The translations under genes were made by a program, and so were the position numbers. A DNA stretch of 64,000 nt from DATARH01 sp963705325 (lineage in GTDB: Bacteria > Pseudomonadota > Alphaproteobacteria > ATCC43930 > CGMCC-115725). Positions 36,119 through 44,280 of the stretch are shown here, piece by piece. Within the stretch, counting starts at the first letter, position 1; every line of letters begins with the position of its first letter. Location of the stretch: positions 1,364,001-1,428,000 of the forward strand of contig OY970069.1 in assembly GCA_963705325.1 (NCBI GenBank), read 5' to 3'. The notes under the pieces are model-generated. The model saw only the letters and a program-made list of their open reading frames with translations, ran no database searches and was not told the DNA's origin.

Positions 36119-38251
36119 TTACTGCTTCACGATCAGCGCGTCGACGACGCTGAGGCCCTGGCCGGCTTCGTGGACGATGACGGGGTTGAGATCGATTTCG
36201 GCGATCTGGTCGGCGTGGTCGGCGGCGAAGCGCGACAGCGCGACCATCAGTTCGGCGAGGGCCGCTTTGTCGGCGGGCGGGGCACCGCGCACGCCATCGA
36301 GCAGCGCCGCGCCCTTCAACTCGCCGACCAGGGCCAGCGCATCGTCCGCGTCGAGCGGGACGGGCGCGAAGGCGACATCCTTCAGCACCTCAACGTGGAT
36401 GCCGCCCAGCCCGACCATCAGCATCGGCCCGAACACGGGATCGCGGGTGATGCCGAGGATCATCTCCTGGCCGCGTTTCGCCATCGCCTGGACCAGCACG
36501 CCGTCGATCTTGGCGCCGGGAACCGCGTTCTTCGAGCGTTCGAGCACGATGCGGTAGCCGTCGCGCACCGCCGCCGCGGTGGCGAGGTTGAGCAGCACGG
36601 CTCCCGCCTCGGTCTTGTGAGCGATATCGGGCGACTGAACCTTCAACGCCACCGGGCCGCCAATGCGCGTCGCCGCGTCGGCCGCCTCGCTCTCGCTGGT
36701 GGCGAGGAATTCGGGAACCCGCTGCACACCATAGGCAGCGAGCAGCGCCTTGGTTTGGACTTCGGTCAGCACCTTGGCGGACTCCTTTAGCGCCTTGGCG
36801 ACTGTGTTGCGCACCGAAGCGGTGCTCTCTTCCGGCTTGCCGCGGGCGGCGACGCGTTCCCGGAAGCGGCCGTAATCGGCCAGCGCCTTGATTGCGCGCG
36901 CGCAACTCGGCATCGAGGTATAGGCCGGGACGCCGACCTCGGCGAAGGCGCCGATCGCGCCCGGCGTCGCGGTGGTGTAGGTCGCCATCAGGATCGGCTG
37001 CCCGGTGGTGGCGACGATGTCCTCCAGCTCCACGGCGCGTTTCCTGGCGGTGGTCTCGTTGGCGACCGAGGAGATGAGGAGGATCGTGTCGATGCGCTTC
37101 GACTCGCGGACGATCTCGACGATCGGCTTGTAGCCGACCTCGCCGATCGCCTGCGCAGTGGCGTCGATCGGGTTCGCCGCCGAGGCGTAGCTGGGCAACA
37201 TTGCCATGATCCTCGCCTGCAGGTCGGCTTCGAGTTCCGGCACTTCGAGGCCGTGCGCCGAGAGGATGTCTGCCATCCACACCGCGCTGCCGCCCGAGCC
37301 GGTGATGATCGCGACGCGGTTGCCTTTGGGCAGCTTGCAGAAGGCAAAGGCGGCAGCCATGTCGAGCATGTGGTCGATGTCCTCGCCGCGGACGATGCCG
37401 TGGTGGCGGAAAATCGCGTCGTCGATTGCGCCCGATTGCGCCAGCGCCCCGGTATGCGAGGCCGCGGCGCGGCGGCCGGCGTCGGAGCGGCCGACCTTAG
37501 CGACGATCAGCGGCTTGCCCAGGGCGGCGGCCTTGTCCGCGACCGCACGGAAGCGGGCCGGCTGGCGGATGCCTTCGAGGTAGACGAGGAAAATATCGGC
37601 GGCGCCGCTGTCGATCGCCGCCTCGATGTAGTCGTGCGCCTCGAGCACGGTCTGATTGCCCGAGCTGACCTGGGTGGTGAATTTGAGCTGCCGCGGCTGG
37701 CCGCGCGACAGGAACGAGAAGGTCAGCGCGCCCGATTGGCACGACACCGCGATAGGTTTGGCGCGGCTACCCTCCGGGAGGAGCGGCTTCGACGGGTCGT
37801 GGAATACCGGACTGAAGGTCGCGACCAGCGGGCGCAGCGGGTTGACGAGCCCCTCCGAGTTGGGGCCGCAGATCGCCATGTCGAACTTCGCCGCGACGGC
37901 GCGCAGCTGGGCGTCGCGCTGGGCCGCCTCCTCGCTCTTCTCCTCGCCGAAGCCCGACGAGATGATGACCGCGGCCGGGATGCCGCGCGCGCCGCACTGC
38001 TCGATGGTGGAGATGACATAGGCCGCCGGCACGACGACGACCGCGAGATCAACCGGCTCGGGCAGCTCGGCCACGCTCTTGTAGGCCTTGTGGCCGAGAA
38101 TTTCAGCCTGGCTGCGCGTCACGGGATAGATCGGGCCGTCAAACCCGTGTTCGATGAGCTGTTTGGTCAGCCGGCCGCGGATCGACTCGTCGCTGGCCGC
38201 GCCGACGATGCAAAGGCTTTTCGGAGAAAGCAGGGGACGAAGATCAGGCAC
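36119..38251 (-). CDS. ADP-forming acyl-CoA synthetase (acetate--CoA ligase family, fused subunits)
   Basis: The 710-residue protein is a fusion of the NDP-forming acyl-CoA synthetase type: CoA-binding domain (LCIVGAASDESIRGRLTKQL), succinyl-CoA-ligase-like domains with a phosphohistidine region (SHTGALAQSGAIDDAIFRHHG), and a C-terminal ATP-grasp domain (GGPVALKVQSPDIAHKTEAGAV, then GLGGIHVEVLKDVAFAPVPL). It activates an organic acid to its CoA ester. The GTG at 38251 was chosen because the CoA-binding fold starts there and further upstream the frame enters a palindromic repeat. It is in line with two acyl-CoA dehydrogenases and a hydratase. Confidence 0.87.
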   Translation of the reverse strand: MPDLRPLLSPKSLCIVGAASDESIRGRLTKQLIEHGFDGPIYPVTRSQAEILGHKAYKSVAELPEPVDLAVVVVPAAYVISTIEQCGARGIPAAVIISSGFGEEKSEEAAQRDAQLRAVAAKFDMAICGPNSEGLVNPLRPLVATFSPVFHDPSKPLLPEGSRAKPIAVSCQSGALTFSFLSRGQPRQLKFTTQVSSGNQTVLEAHDYIEAAIDSGAADIFLVYLEGIRQPARFRAVADKAAALGKPLIVAKVGRSDAGRRAAASHTGALAQSGAIDDAIFRHHGIVRGEDIDHMLDMAAAFAFCKLPKGNRVAIITGSGGSAVWMADILSAHGLEVPELEADLQARIMAMLPSYASAANPIDATAQAIGEVGYKPIVEIVRESKRIDTILLISSVANETTARKRAVELEDIVATTGQPILMATYTTATPGAIGAFAEVGVPAYTSMPSCARAIKALADYGRFRERVAARGKPEESTASVRNTVAKALKESAKVLTEVQTKALLAAYGVQRVPEFLATSESEAADAATRIGGPVALKVQSPDIAHKTEAGAVLLNLATAAAVRDGYRIVLERSKNAVPGAKIDGVLVQAMAKRGQEMILGITRDPVFGPMLMVGLGGIHVEVLKDVAFAPVPLDADDALALVGELKGAALLDGVRGAPPADKAALAELMVALSRFAADHADQIAEIDLNPVIVHEAGQGLSVVDALIVKQ

Positions 38252-38279
38252 GCCGTGTCCCCCGCTGCAGTGCCGTCCT

Positions 38280-38400
38280 GCGTCCTTCGAGGCTCTGCGA
38301 AGCACGCTTCGCAGAGCACCTCAGGATGAGGGAGGTTTTTGATGGCATCACTAAAGGTTCCTCATCCTGAGGTGCTCGCGCAGCGAGCCTCGAAGGACGC
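38280..38400. repeat. dispersed palindromic element, family 2
   Basis: A 121-base element is bounded by a perfect 16-base inverted repeat, GCGTCCTTCGAGGCTC at 38280 and its complement ending 38400. Nested arms CACCTCAGGATGAGG and CCTCATCCTGAGGTG and a small CTGCGAAG/CTTCGCAG hairpin are inside. It lies between the acyl-CoA synthetase and acyl-CoA dehydrogenase genes and resembles repeats seen in many copies in Hyphomicrobiales genomes. Confidence 0.88.
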
Positions 38401-38417
38401 ACCAGCGCGATCCAGCA

Positions 38418-39578
38418 TCATCTCAGGCCGAGGCCACGCGCGATAATGCCGCGCAGGATCTCGCGGGTGCCGCCCTGGATGGTCAGCTTGGGCGCGATCA
38501 GCGTGGTGTAGTTGAGCGCCTGCTCGAAGCGGTCGTCGTTGCTGTCGGGGGCGGAGTCGCCGCGAACCGGCGCCATCAGCCGCACCTTGTTAGGCAGCGC
38601 CTGCTCGAAATTGGTGCCGAGATCCTTGACGATCGAGGCCTCCGCTGCCGGCGTCTTGCCGGCCTGCAGCATCCCGGCGACCGACAACGACATGCGCCGC
38701 AAGGTCGCCAGATGCGCCACTTCGCGGCCGATGCCCTCGGCCTGGCGCTCGCTCGGCTCCGGGCCGACGACGCGAACCAGCTCGACGAGGCTCTGCAAGG
38801 TCTCGAGCCAGCGGTCGGGGCCGCTGCGCTCATAGGCAAGCTCGGCGCTGGCCTGCTTCCAAGCCATGTCGACCTCGCCGATCATGTGCAGGTCGGGGAC
38901 GAACACGTCGTCGAAGATCACCTCGTTGAAGTCGTGCGCGCCGGTGAGGTTGATGATCGGGCGGATGGTGATGCCTTTCGACTTCATGTCGATGAGGAAC
39001 TGCGTCAGTCCGTGCCGATGGTTTTCCGGGGTCTTATTCGAGGTGCGCAGCAGGCCGATCATGTAGTCGGCCTGGTGCGCGTTCGAGGTCCAGATCTTGC
39101 GGCCGTTAACCAGCCAGCCGCCGTCGGTCTTGGTGGCCCGAGTCGAGGCGGCGAAGACGTCGGAGCCGGAGTTGGGCTCGCTCAACCCGATGCAGAAGCA
39201 CAATTCGCCCGAGCAGATGCGCGGCAGGATGTTTTGCTTCACCTCCTCCTGGCCGTAGCGCAGCAGCACCGGCCCTGATTGCCGGTCGGCGGTCGAGTAG
39301 TGGCGGGTTGGCGCCTTGTGCGCCAGCATCTCCTCGGTAACGACGTAGCGTTCGAGCTGGGTCTTGCCCTGGCCGCCGTACTCCTTGGGCCAGGTCATGC
39401 CGATCCAGCCCTTGGCGCCGACCTTCTTCGCGAACAGCGCGGCGTTTTCGTTGCGGCCGCCGCCGGGATGGAAGGTGCCGGCGTCGATCTCCTGCTTCAG
39501 GAAGGCGCGGACTTCCTTGCGCAATTCCTTGCACTCGGGCGGCAATTCGACCGGGTCGAATTGGAATGTGTTCGCCAT
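38418..39578 (-). CDS. acyl-CoA dehydrogenase, large type
   Basis: The 386-residue protein has the acyl-CoA dehydrogenase pattern: WPKEYGGQG, CIGLSEPNSGSDVFAASTRATKT for FAD/substrate contact, VNGRKIWTSNAH, and a C-terminal TIQGGTREILRGIIARGLGL. It is directly followed upstream by a second dehydrogenase gene 35 bases away. Paired, non-identical dehydrogenase genes of this kind often form alpha2beta2 enzymes acting on bulky acyl-CoAs such as steroid side chains; that is inference here. Electrons would go to ETF. Confidence 0.87.
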   Translation of the reverse strand: MANTFQFDPVELPPECKELRKEVRAFLKQEIDAGTFHPGGGRNENAALFAKKVGAKGWIGMTWPKEYGGQGKTQLERYVVTEEMLAHKAPTRHYSTADRQSGPVLLRYGQEEVKQNILPRICSGELCFCIGLSEPNSGSDVFAASTRATKTDGGWLVNGRKIWTSNAHQADYMIGLLRTSNKTPENHRHGLTQFLIDMKSKGITIRPIINLTGAHDFNEVIFDDVFVPDLHMIGEVDMAWKQASAELAYERSGPDRWLETLQSLVELVRVVGPEPSERQAEGIGREVAHLATLRRMSLSVAGMLQAGKTPAAEASIVKDLGTNFEQALPNKVRLMAPVRGDSAPDSNDDRFEQALNYTTLIAPKLTIQGGTREILRGIIARGLGLR

Positions 39579-39613
39579 CTTGTCCTCACGATCCTGTCGT
39601 CACGCCCCTTGGG

Positions 39614-40672
39614 TCACGAACCGGCGGTCACGAACGGCCATAGCGCGTCGGCGCCCTTGGCGGCGACCGCCCGGCCCAAGCGCTCGGCCCACAGCGTCTC
39701 GTTGCCGAATTCCTCACGCCAACCCCATAGGCGCCGGGTCGAATGGTGCAGCGTGTGCTCATAGGTGAAGCCCATCGCGCCGTGTACCTGATGCGCGATC
39801 GCCGCACCGGCGCCGGCGGCGTCGCCGACCCGCAGCTTGGCGATCGCCACCTCGGCGGCGACGATGTCGCCCTCGACGCCGTAAAGGCCAACCGCCTCGG
39901 CGGCACCGTCGGCGGCGGCCGAGGCGGCGGCGACTTCGCCGGCGAGGTTCGCCAGGTTCTGCTGCACGGCCTGGAACTTGGCGATCGGCCGGCCGAACTG
40001 GACGCGGTCGAGCGAATACTGCACCGACTGCTCGAGGATGCGCTCGAGCGCGCCGGCCATCTGCTGGGCGCGCGCGGCGGCGGCGACCAGGGTTAGCTTG
40101 GCCGGACTGAGGCCGGGCGCCGGCTTGGCGGCGACGGGGATAGCATCGTCGAAGGTCACGGTGTCGCGCGGCTCGCCGGAAAGCCCGACTCCGGGACTGA
40201 TGGCCAGACCTTTGGTCTCGACGAGAGCGACGACCGGCTCGCCTCCGCTTTTGGCGATAACGGCGATGTGCTGCGCGTTGCGGGCGAAGGGGATGTGGCG
40301 CGCCCGGCCGAGCAGCTTGCCGTCGTCGGCAATCTCAATGTTGCCGTCCTCATAGACCGGGGCGATGGTCATGGGACCTTGCGGCGAGGCGATCTTGGCC
40401 TGGGTCAGCAGCCAGCCGGCGAGCAACGTCTCGGCGACCGGCACCGGCGCGGCGAAGCGGCCGGCGACGCGCAGCACCGCGAAGCCGTCGGCGATCTCGG
40501 CCCCGGCGCCGCCGAGTTCGTCGGGGACCCAGGCGAGCGGCAGATAGGACTCCTCGAGCGCATCCCACAGCGCCTTAGGCCACTCGCCCTTTTCGGCCTT
40601 GTTGACGGTGTCGGCGTCGCACAAATCCTGGAAAATCTTGGTCGCGGTATCGACGATGATCGAGTCGGGCAT
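39614..40672 (-). CDS. acyl-CoA dehydrogenase, small partner type
   Basis: The 352-residue product is a divergent acyl-CoA dehydrogenase with a shortened, Ala/Gly-rich middle. The C-terminal domain has LDRVQFGRPIAKFQAVQQNLANLAGEV and HQVHGAMGFTYEHTLHHSTRRLWGW, where the FAD adenosine is usually bound. GGGAGGA precedes the ATG at 40672, which was preferred over a frame extension. It heads the acyl-CoA operon and probably pairs with the next gene's product. Confidence 0.85.
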   Translation of the reverse strand: MPDSIIVDTATKIFQDLCDADTVNKAEKGEWPKALWDALEESYLPLAWVPDELGGAGAEIADGFAVLRVAGRFAAPVPVAETLLAGWLLTQAKIASPQGPMTIAPVYEDGNIEIADDGKLLGRARHIPFARNAQHIAVIAKSGGEPVVALVETKGLAISPGVGLSGEPRDTVTFDDAIPVAAKPAPGLSPAKLTLVAAAARAQQMAGALERILEQSVQYSLDRVQFGRPIAKFQAVQQNLANLAGEVAAASAAADGAAEAVGLYGVEGDIVAAEVAIAKLRVGDAAGAGAAIAHQVHGAMGFTYEHTLHHSTRRLWGWREEFGNETLWAERLGRAVAAKGADALWPFVTAGS

Positions 40673-40743
40673 GTCCTCCCCCGGCCAGAGGCCTTGGCCG
40701 GATCGAACCACGCCCCCGGCGGCTTGACAAGCAAAGGGTCGCT

Positions 40744-40834
40744 GTCATTGCGAGAAGCGCCTATGCGCGACGAAGCAATCTCTCACCTATGGAGCTCCAA
40801 CGGAGGGAGATTGCTTCGCTTCGCTCGCAATGAC
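40744..40834. repeat. REP-like palindromic element, family 1, copy 4
   Basis: A 91-base palindrome runs from GTCATTGCGAG to CTCGCAATGAC. It sits between the divergent acyl-CoA dehydrogenase and amidohydrolase genes, so it lies within or next to both promoters. Confidence 0.9.
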
Positions 40835-40857
40835 AGCCTTGAAGGGGAAGGAACGCC

Positions 40858-41685
40858 ATGATCGTCGATGCTCAGGTGCATGTCTGGGGCGCCGATACAC
40901 CGGAGCGGCCTTGGCCGCCGGGGCATGCGCATCGCGCCCATCGCCCGCAACCGTTTTCCAAAGACGATCTGCTCGCCGAGATGGCGGCGGCGGGGGTCGA
41001 CCGCGCGGTGATCGTGCCGCCGTCCTGGGAGGGCGACCGCAACGACCTCGCGCTCGCGGCGGCCGAGGCGCATCCCGATAAATTCGCGGTCATGGGCCGG
41101 CCGCCGTTGGACCGGCCTGACCCACGCGCCCTCGACCGGTGGCGCGACCAGAAAGGCATGCTCGGCATCCGGGTGACCACCGCCGGTGCCGGAGCGCGGG
41201 CGCTGTTCACCGACCCGGAGGGCGACTGGCTATGGCAAGCGGCCGAGCACGCGCGGCTGCCGGCGATGGTGTCGATACCGGGCCTCTTGCCCGAGCTTGG
41301 CCGGCTCGCCGCGCGGCATCCGGGTGTCCGCTTCGTCATCGACCATCTGGCCCTGGTGCGCGACGGGAAGGATGAGGCCGCGTTCGGCGACATCGCCAAT
41401 CTCCTGGCGCTGGCGAAGCACCCCAATGTCGCGGCCAAGGCGTCGGCGCTGCCGCGCTATTCGAGCGAGCCTTACCCTTACCGCCGGCTGCACCCTTACC
41501 TGAGGCAGGTGTTCGACGCGTTCGGGCCGCGCCGATTTTTCTGGGGTACCGACATGACCGGCATCCCCTGCACCTATCGTCAGGCGGTGACCCTCTTTAC
41601 CGAAGAGCTGCCGTGGCTCGCCGGCGCCGACCGCGAGCTGGTGATGGGACGCGCGCTGTGCGACTGGCTGGGGTGGCCGGCCTAA
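40858..41685 (+). CDS. amidohydrolase family protein (PDC-lactonase-like TIM barrel)
   Basis: The 275-residue protein opens with VDAQVHVWG, the first metal-binding strand of this branch, and has FVIDHLALVRDGKD, VAAKASALPRYSSEPYPYRRL and FFWGTDMTG, where the last Asp is the usual catalytic residue. This set resembles 2-pyrone-4,6-dicarboxylate lactonase and related aromatic-acid enzymes, but the substrate is open. The start follows a REP element by 23 bases. It ends with a 4-base convergent overlap with the next gene. Confidence 0.82.
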   Translation: MIVDAQVHVWGADTPERPWPPGHAHRAHRPQPFSKDDLLAEMAAAGVDRAVIVPPSWEGDRNDLALAAAEAHPDKFAVMGRPPLDRPDPRALDRWRDQKGMLGIRVTTAGAGARALFTDPEGDWLWQAAEHARLPAMVSIPGLLPELGRLAARHPGVRFVIDHLALVRDGKDEAAFGDIANLLALAKHPNVAAKASALPRYSSEPYPYRRLHPYLRQVFDAFGPRRFFWGTDMTGIPCTYRQAVTLFTEELPWLAGADRELVMGRALCDWLGWPA

Positions 41686-42104
41686 TTGCCCCCGATGATC
41701 GCCAGCACCGTCTCGCCGACGGCAGGCGCGATGCGGGTGCATGCGTCATCGCCAATCGCCGCCGACGTCAGCTGCAATTCAAGCCCGTTATCGGTGTCGC
41801 CGCTGCCCGAGCCGAAAACAATGGAAAGTCCGCTATCGCTGCAGTCGATTCCCCACGTCACCGTTGCCGGCATCACCGTAACGCCGGGGTTGGTGCCGCT
41901 GCGATCGATAATGACGAGCAGCCCGTTGCGGTAGTTTACCTGACTGCGCAGGCGGTGCCGGAGTTCGGCTATGGCCTTGGTCTCGTCCTGCAGCAGCACC
42001 TTGTCCGACGCGGCGAGGCTGGGGTCGACCGGGACTTTCGGCTGGGCCGTCGCCGGCGACGCGGCGATGGATACCGCGACGGCGAAACTCGCAGCCAATC
42101 TCAC
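41682..42104 (-). CDS. exported protein of unknown function
   Basis: The 140-residue product begins with a signal peptide (MRLAASFAVAVSIAASPATA) and has a mature part of about 118 residues with a Cys pair and mostly beta-type sequence (VMPATVTWGIDCSDSGLSIVFGSG). I do not recognise a domain. The GTG at 42104 overlaps the upstream MaoC stop by four bases (GTGA), so it is translationally coupled to it. Confidence 0.75.
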   Translation of the reverse strand: MRLAASFAVAVSIAASPATAQPKVPVDPSLAASDKVLLQDETKAIAELRHRLRSQVNYRNGLLVIIDRSGTNPGVTVMPATVTWGIDCSDSGLSIVFGSGSGDTDNGLELQLTSAAIGDDACTRIAPAVGETVLAIIGGN

Positions 42105-42580
42105 GGCTGGCCAGGGTCGCGGCGACGCATCAGGCTGATCGGCTTGAGGCTGAGCACCACCTCGCCGTTCTGGTTGACGAGTTCAACCAGGCTGGTGACG
42201 ACACCTTGATCGGGTTTGGAGCGCGACGGCCGCGCGCTCAGCACCGTGGCGCGCAGGCTGAGCCGGTCGCCGGGGCGTACCGGCTTCAGCCAGCGCAACT
42301 CGTCGAGCCCGGGCGAGGCGAGGTTGCCGGGCTTGGGGACGAAATGCTCGGCGAGGAGCTGCATCATCATCGCCCCGGTATGCCAGCCGCTGGCGATCAG
42401 CCCGCCAAAGGCGCCGCGCTCGGCGGCGTCCTTGTCGATGTGCATCGGTTGCGGGTCGTAGTGGCGGGCGAAATCGAGAATTTCCTGCTCGCTGACCAAG
42501 ATCGGCCCGCCCGTGAATACGGCGCCGACCGGGTAATCCTCGAAATGGCTGCCCGGCTTGGTATTGACGGGCGCGTTCAT
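42101..42580 (-). CDS. MaoC-like dehydratase
   Basis: The 159-residue hot-dog-fold protein has the R-hydratase motif YDPQPMHIDKDAAERGAFGGLIASGWH, with the catalytic Asp and His. Its C-terminal half (GDRLSLRATVLSARPSRSKPDQGVV) is typical of MaoC dehydratases. It would hydrate an enoyl-CoA. It overlaps the phosphoesterase gene upstream and the exported-protein gene downstream by four bases each. Confidence 0.88.
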   Translation of the reverse strand: MNAPVNTKPGSHFEDYPVGAVFTGGPILVSEQEILDFARHYDPQPMHIDKDAAERGAFGGLIASGWHTGAMMMQLLAEHFVPKPGNLASPGLDELRWLKPVRPGDRLSLRATVLSARPSRSKPDQGVVTSLVELVNQNGEVVLSLKPISLMRRRDPGQP

Positions 42581-43158
42581 CGTGGGTCCGGGTAGTCGAT
42601 AATGTGGACTTCCTCGCTGGAAGTATCGAGTACGGCGCAGCTTAGCAGGCGGCCGTTGTGGTGGTCTCTCGCGTCCCCGGCCGAGCCGGGATTCACCACC
42701 GTTACGCCGCCAAAGCGCTTGACGACCTGACGATGGGTGTGACCGTAAAGCACGAAATCGGCCTCAGCCTCGGCGAAGCGCGCGAGCAGTGCGTCGCCCG
42801 GGTGGATATAGGCGCCGCGCGGCTCCCACGGGGTCGAATGGACGAGCAGCAGGCGCTTGCCGCCGCAATCCAACTCGATGCGGTGCGGCCGCGCCGCGAG
42901 CCAATCCAGGAGCGCGGGGTCGATGTCCTCGCGAGCCCGCGCGCGCTCGCCGAGCGGGCCCAAAAACCCTTCCTCGTGGTTGCCGAGGATGGTGTGGGCG
43001 TCGTGCTCCTTGAGCAACGCGACGACCTCGTTCGAGAAGCGATACTCCCAGATGCTGTCGCCGAGACAGATCAGCCGGTCGATATCGCCCATCAGCTCGA
43101 TGGCGCGGTGCAGCCCGGCGGTGTTGCAATGAATGTCTGAGACGATGCCGATGCGCAC
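42577..43158 (-). CDS. metallophosphoesterase (YfcE/MJ0936-like)
   Basis: The 193-residue protein has all calcineurin-type metal motifs: D-I-H in VSDIH (residue 8), GDS, GNHE, and GHTH near the C-terminus. The length matches small bacterial phosphodiesterases of the YfcE group. The in vivo substrate is not known. The GTG start at 43158 lies directly before the D-x-H strand. It is the first gene of a three-gene overlapping unit with MaoC and the exported protein. Confidence 0.87.
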   Translation of the reverse strand: MRIGIVSDIHCNTAGLHRAIELMGDIDRLICLGDSIWEYRFSNEVVALLKEHDAHTILGNHEEGFLGPLGERARAREDIDPALLDWLAARPHRIELDCGGKRLLLVHSTPWEPRGAYIHPGDALLARFAEAEADFVLYGHTHRQVVKRFGGVTVVNPGSAGDARDHHNGRLLSCAVLDTSSEEVHIIDYPDPR

Positions 43159-43266
43159 GTGTTGTTTTCCCGTTGCGGGGGCGGATAGTTGAGGCGCGAT
43201 CGGCTTTAGTCAAAGCCGAATTCGCGGTACCCTGGCCTGCATCATCTGGCACCCCAGGAGGTTCCG

Positions 43267-43629
43267 ATGGCCATCGTCCTCAACCACACGATCGTTCCGG
43301 CGCATGACAAGGTCGCGTCGGCCGAGTTCTTCGCGCGCATCTTCGGGCTCGATTATCGCGGGCCGCACTCGCATTTTGCCCCAGTCCAGGTCAACGAGGG
43401 GCTCACCCTCGATTTCGACGAGCGGGGCATCTTCGAGCCGCACCACTATGCCTTCATGGTCAGCGAGGTCGAATTCGACGCGATCTTCGACCGGGTCAAG
43501 GCCGCGGGGATCAGTTACGGCAGCGGGCCGCGCTCACGCACTGACGGCGAGATCAACCACCGCCGCGGCGGTCGCGGTGTTTATTTCGACGACCCCAACG
43601 GGCACGTCCTCGAAATCCTGACGGCCTAA
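43267..43629 (+). CDS. VOC-family (glyoxalase/dioxygenase fold) protein
   Basis: The 120-residue single VOC domain has LNHTIVPAHDKVASAEFFARIFGL at the start, HHYAFMVSEVEFDAIFDRVKAAG in the middle, and VYFDDPNGHVLEILTA at the end, with His and Glu as likely metal ligands. The reaction type cannot be told from sequence. CAGGAGG before the ATG is a strong ribosome site. Confidence 0.85.
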   Translation: MAIVLNHTIVPAHDKVASAEFFARIFGLDYRGPHSHFAPVQVNEGLTLDFDERGIFEPHHYAFMVSEVEFDAIFDRVKAAGISYGSGPRSRTDGEINHRRGGRGVYFDDPNGHVLEILTA

Positions 43630-43664
43630 GGCCGGGCCTCGTCACCCGACCGTCGCCGAATGCC

Positions 43665-43925
43665 TCAGCGCGAATAGGGCGCTGGCGGCGGCGCTTGCGC
43701 CGGGGGTGGCGGGGTGGTTGCCGCGCCGGTAATCGCACCGAGCACACCGCCGGTCGCAGCCCCCACCGCGGCTCCGGTGCCACCACCGATCGCCGCGCCA
43801 ATCGCGGCCCCCGAGGCGGCACCGATGAGCCCGCCGCCCAAGGCCCGCTCGCCAGGGTCGTACGGGTTGCAGGCCGCCAGCCCAAGCAGAAGCACGGCAG
43901 CCGGTAGCATCAGGATTTTGGTCAT
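43665..43925 (-). CDS. glycine-zipper lipoprotein
   Basis: The 86-residue product has a lipoprotein signal with lipobox LAAC (Cys at about residue 19). A run of G-x-x-x-G repeats (LGGGLIGAASGAAIGAAIGGGTGAAVGAATGG region) forms a glycine zipper, and the tail is Pro-rich. Such proteins sit in the outer membrane or inner leaflet and often stabilise the envelope. The start at 43925 places the signal peptide correctly. Confidence 0.8.
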   Translation of the reverse strand: MTKILMLPAAVLLLGLAACNPYDPGERALGGGLIGAASGAAIGAAIGGGTGAAVGAATGGVLGAITGAATTPPPPAQAPPPAPYSR

Positions 43926-44280
43926 CGCAATTCCCCCGTGCACGCTCAACCGAACGTCAAAGATCGACCTGATCTGGAGCGCGTCTCCGCACGGGAAAGG
44001 CTACCCCGTATCGGGTTCCGCCGCATGTCCATAGAGCCCGCCAACGAGGAAACCCGCACGATACCTCGCCCTACGCGTCAACGCGGATACGAACATTCTT
44101 GTGCTGTCGCCGGCCGCGCCACCGAGAAACGGCACGCTGATTCGCCATGATCCATAGGGGCGGCGGTGTCGGGACTGTCGGCACGCCGGTCGCTGCATCG
44201 ACCACATTTTCCGGCCGGGATTTGCCCGTGTCGCGCGTTCTGCCCTTGCACTATGATCGATCGTCGTGGAATCGGTAGGC
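43926..44280. other. intergenic stretch, nothing recognised
   Basis: These 355 bases lie between the divergent lipoprotein and Sel1-repeat genes. Open frames here belong to shadows of the Sel1 gene or lack protein-like composition. No hairpin or clear promoter stood out. Confidence 0.5.
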
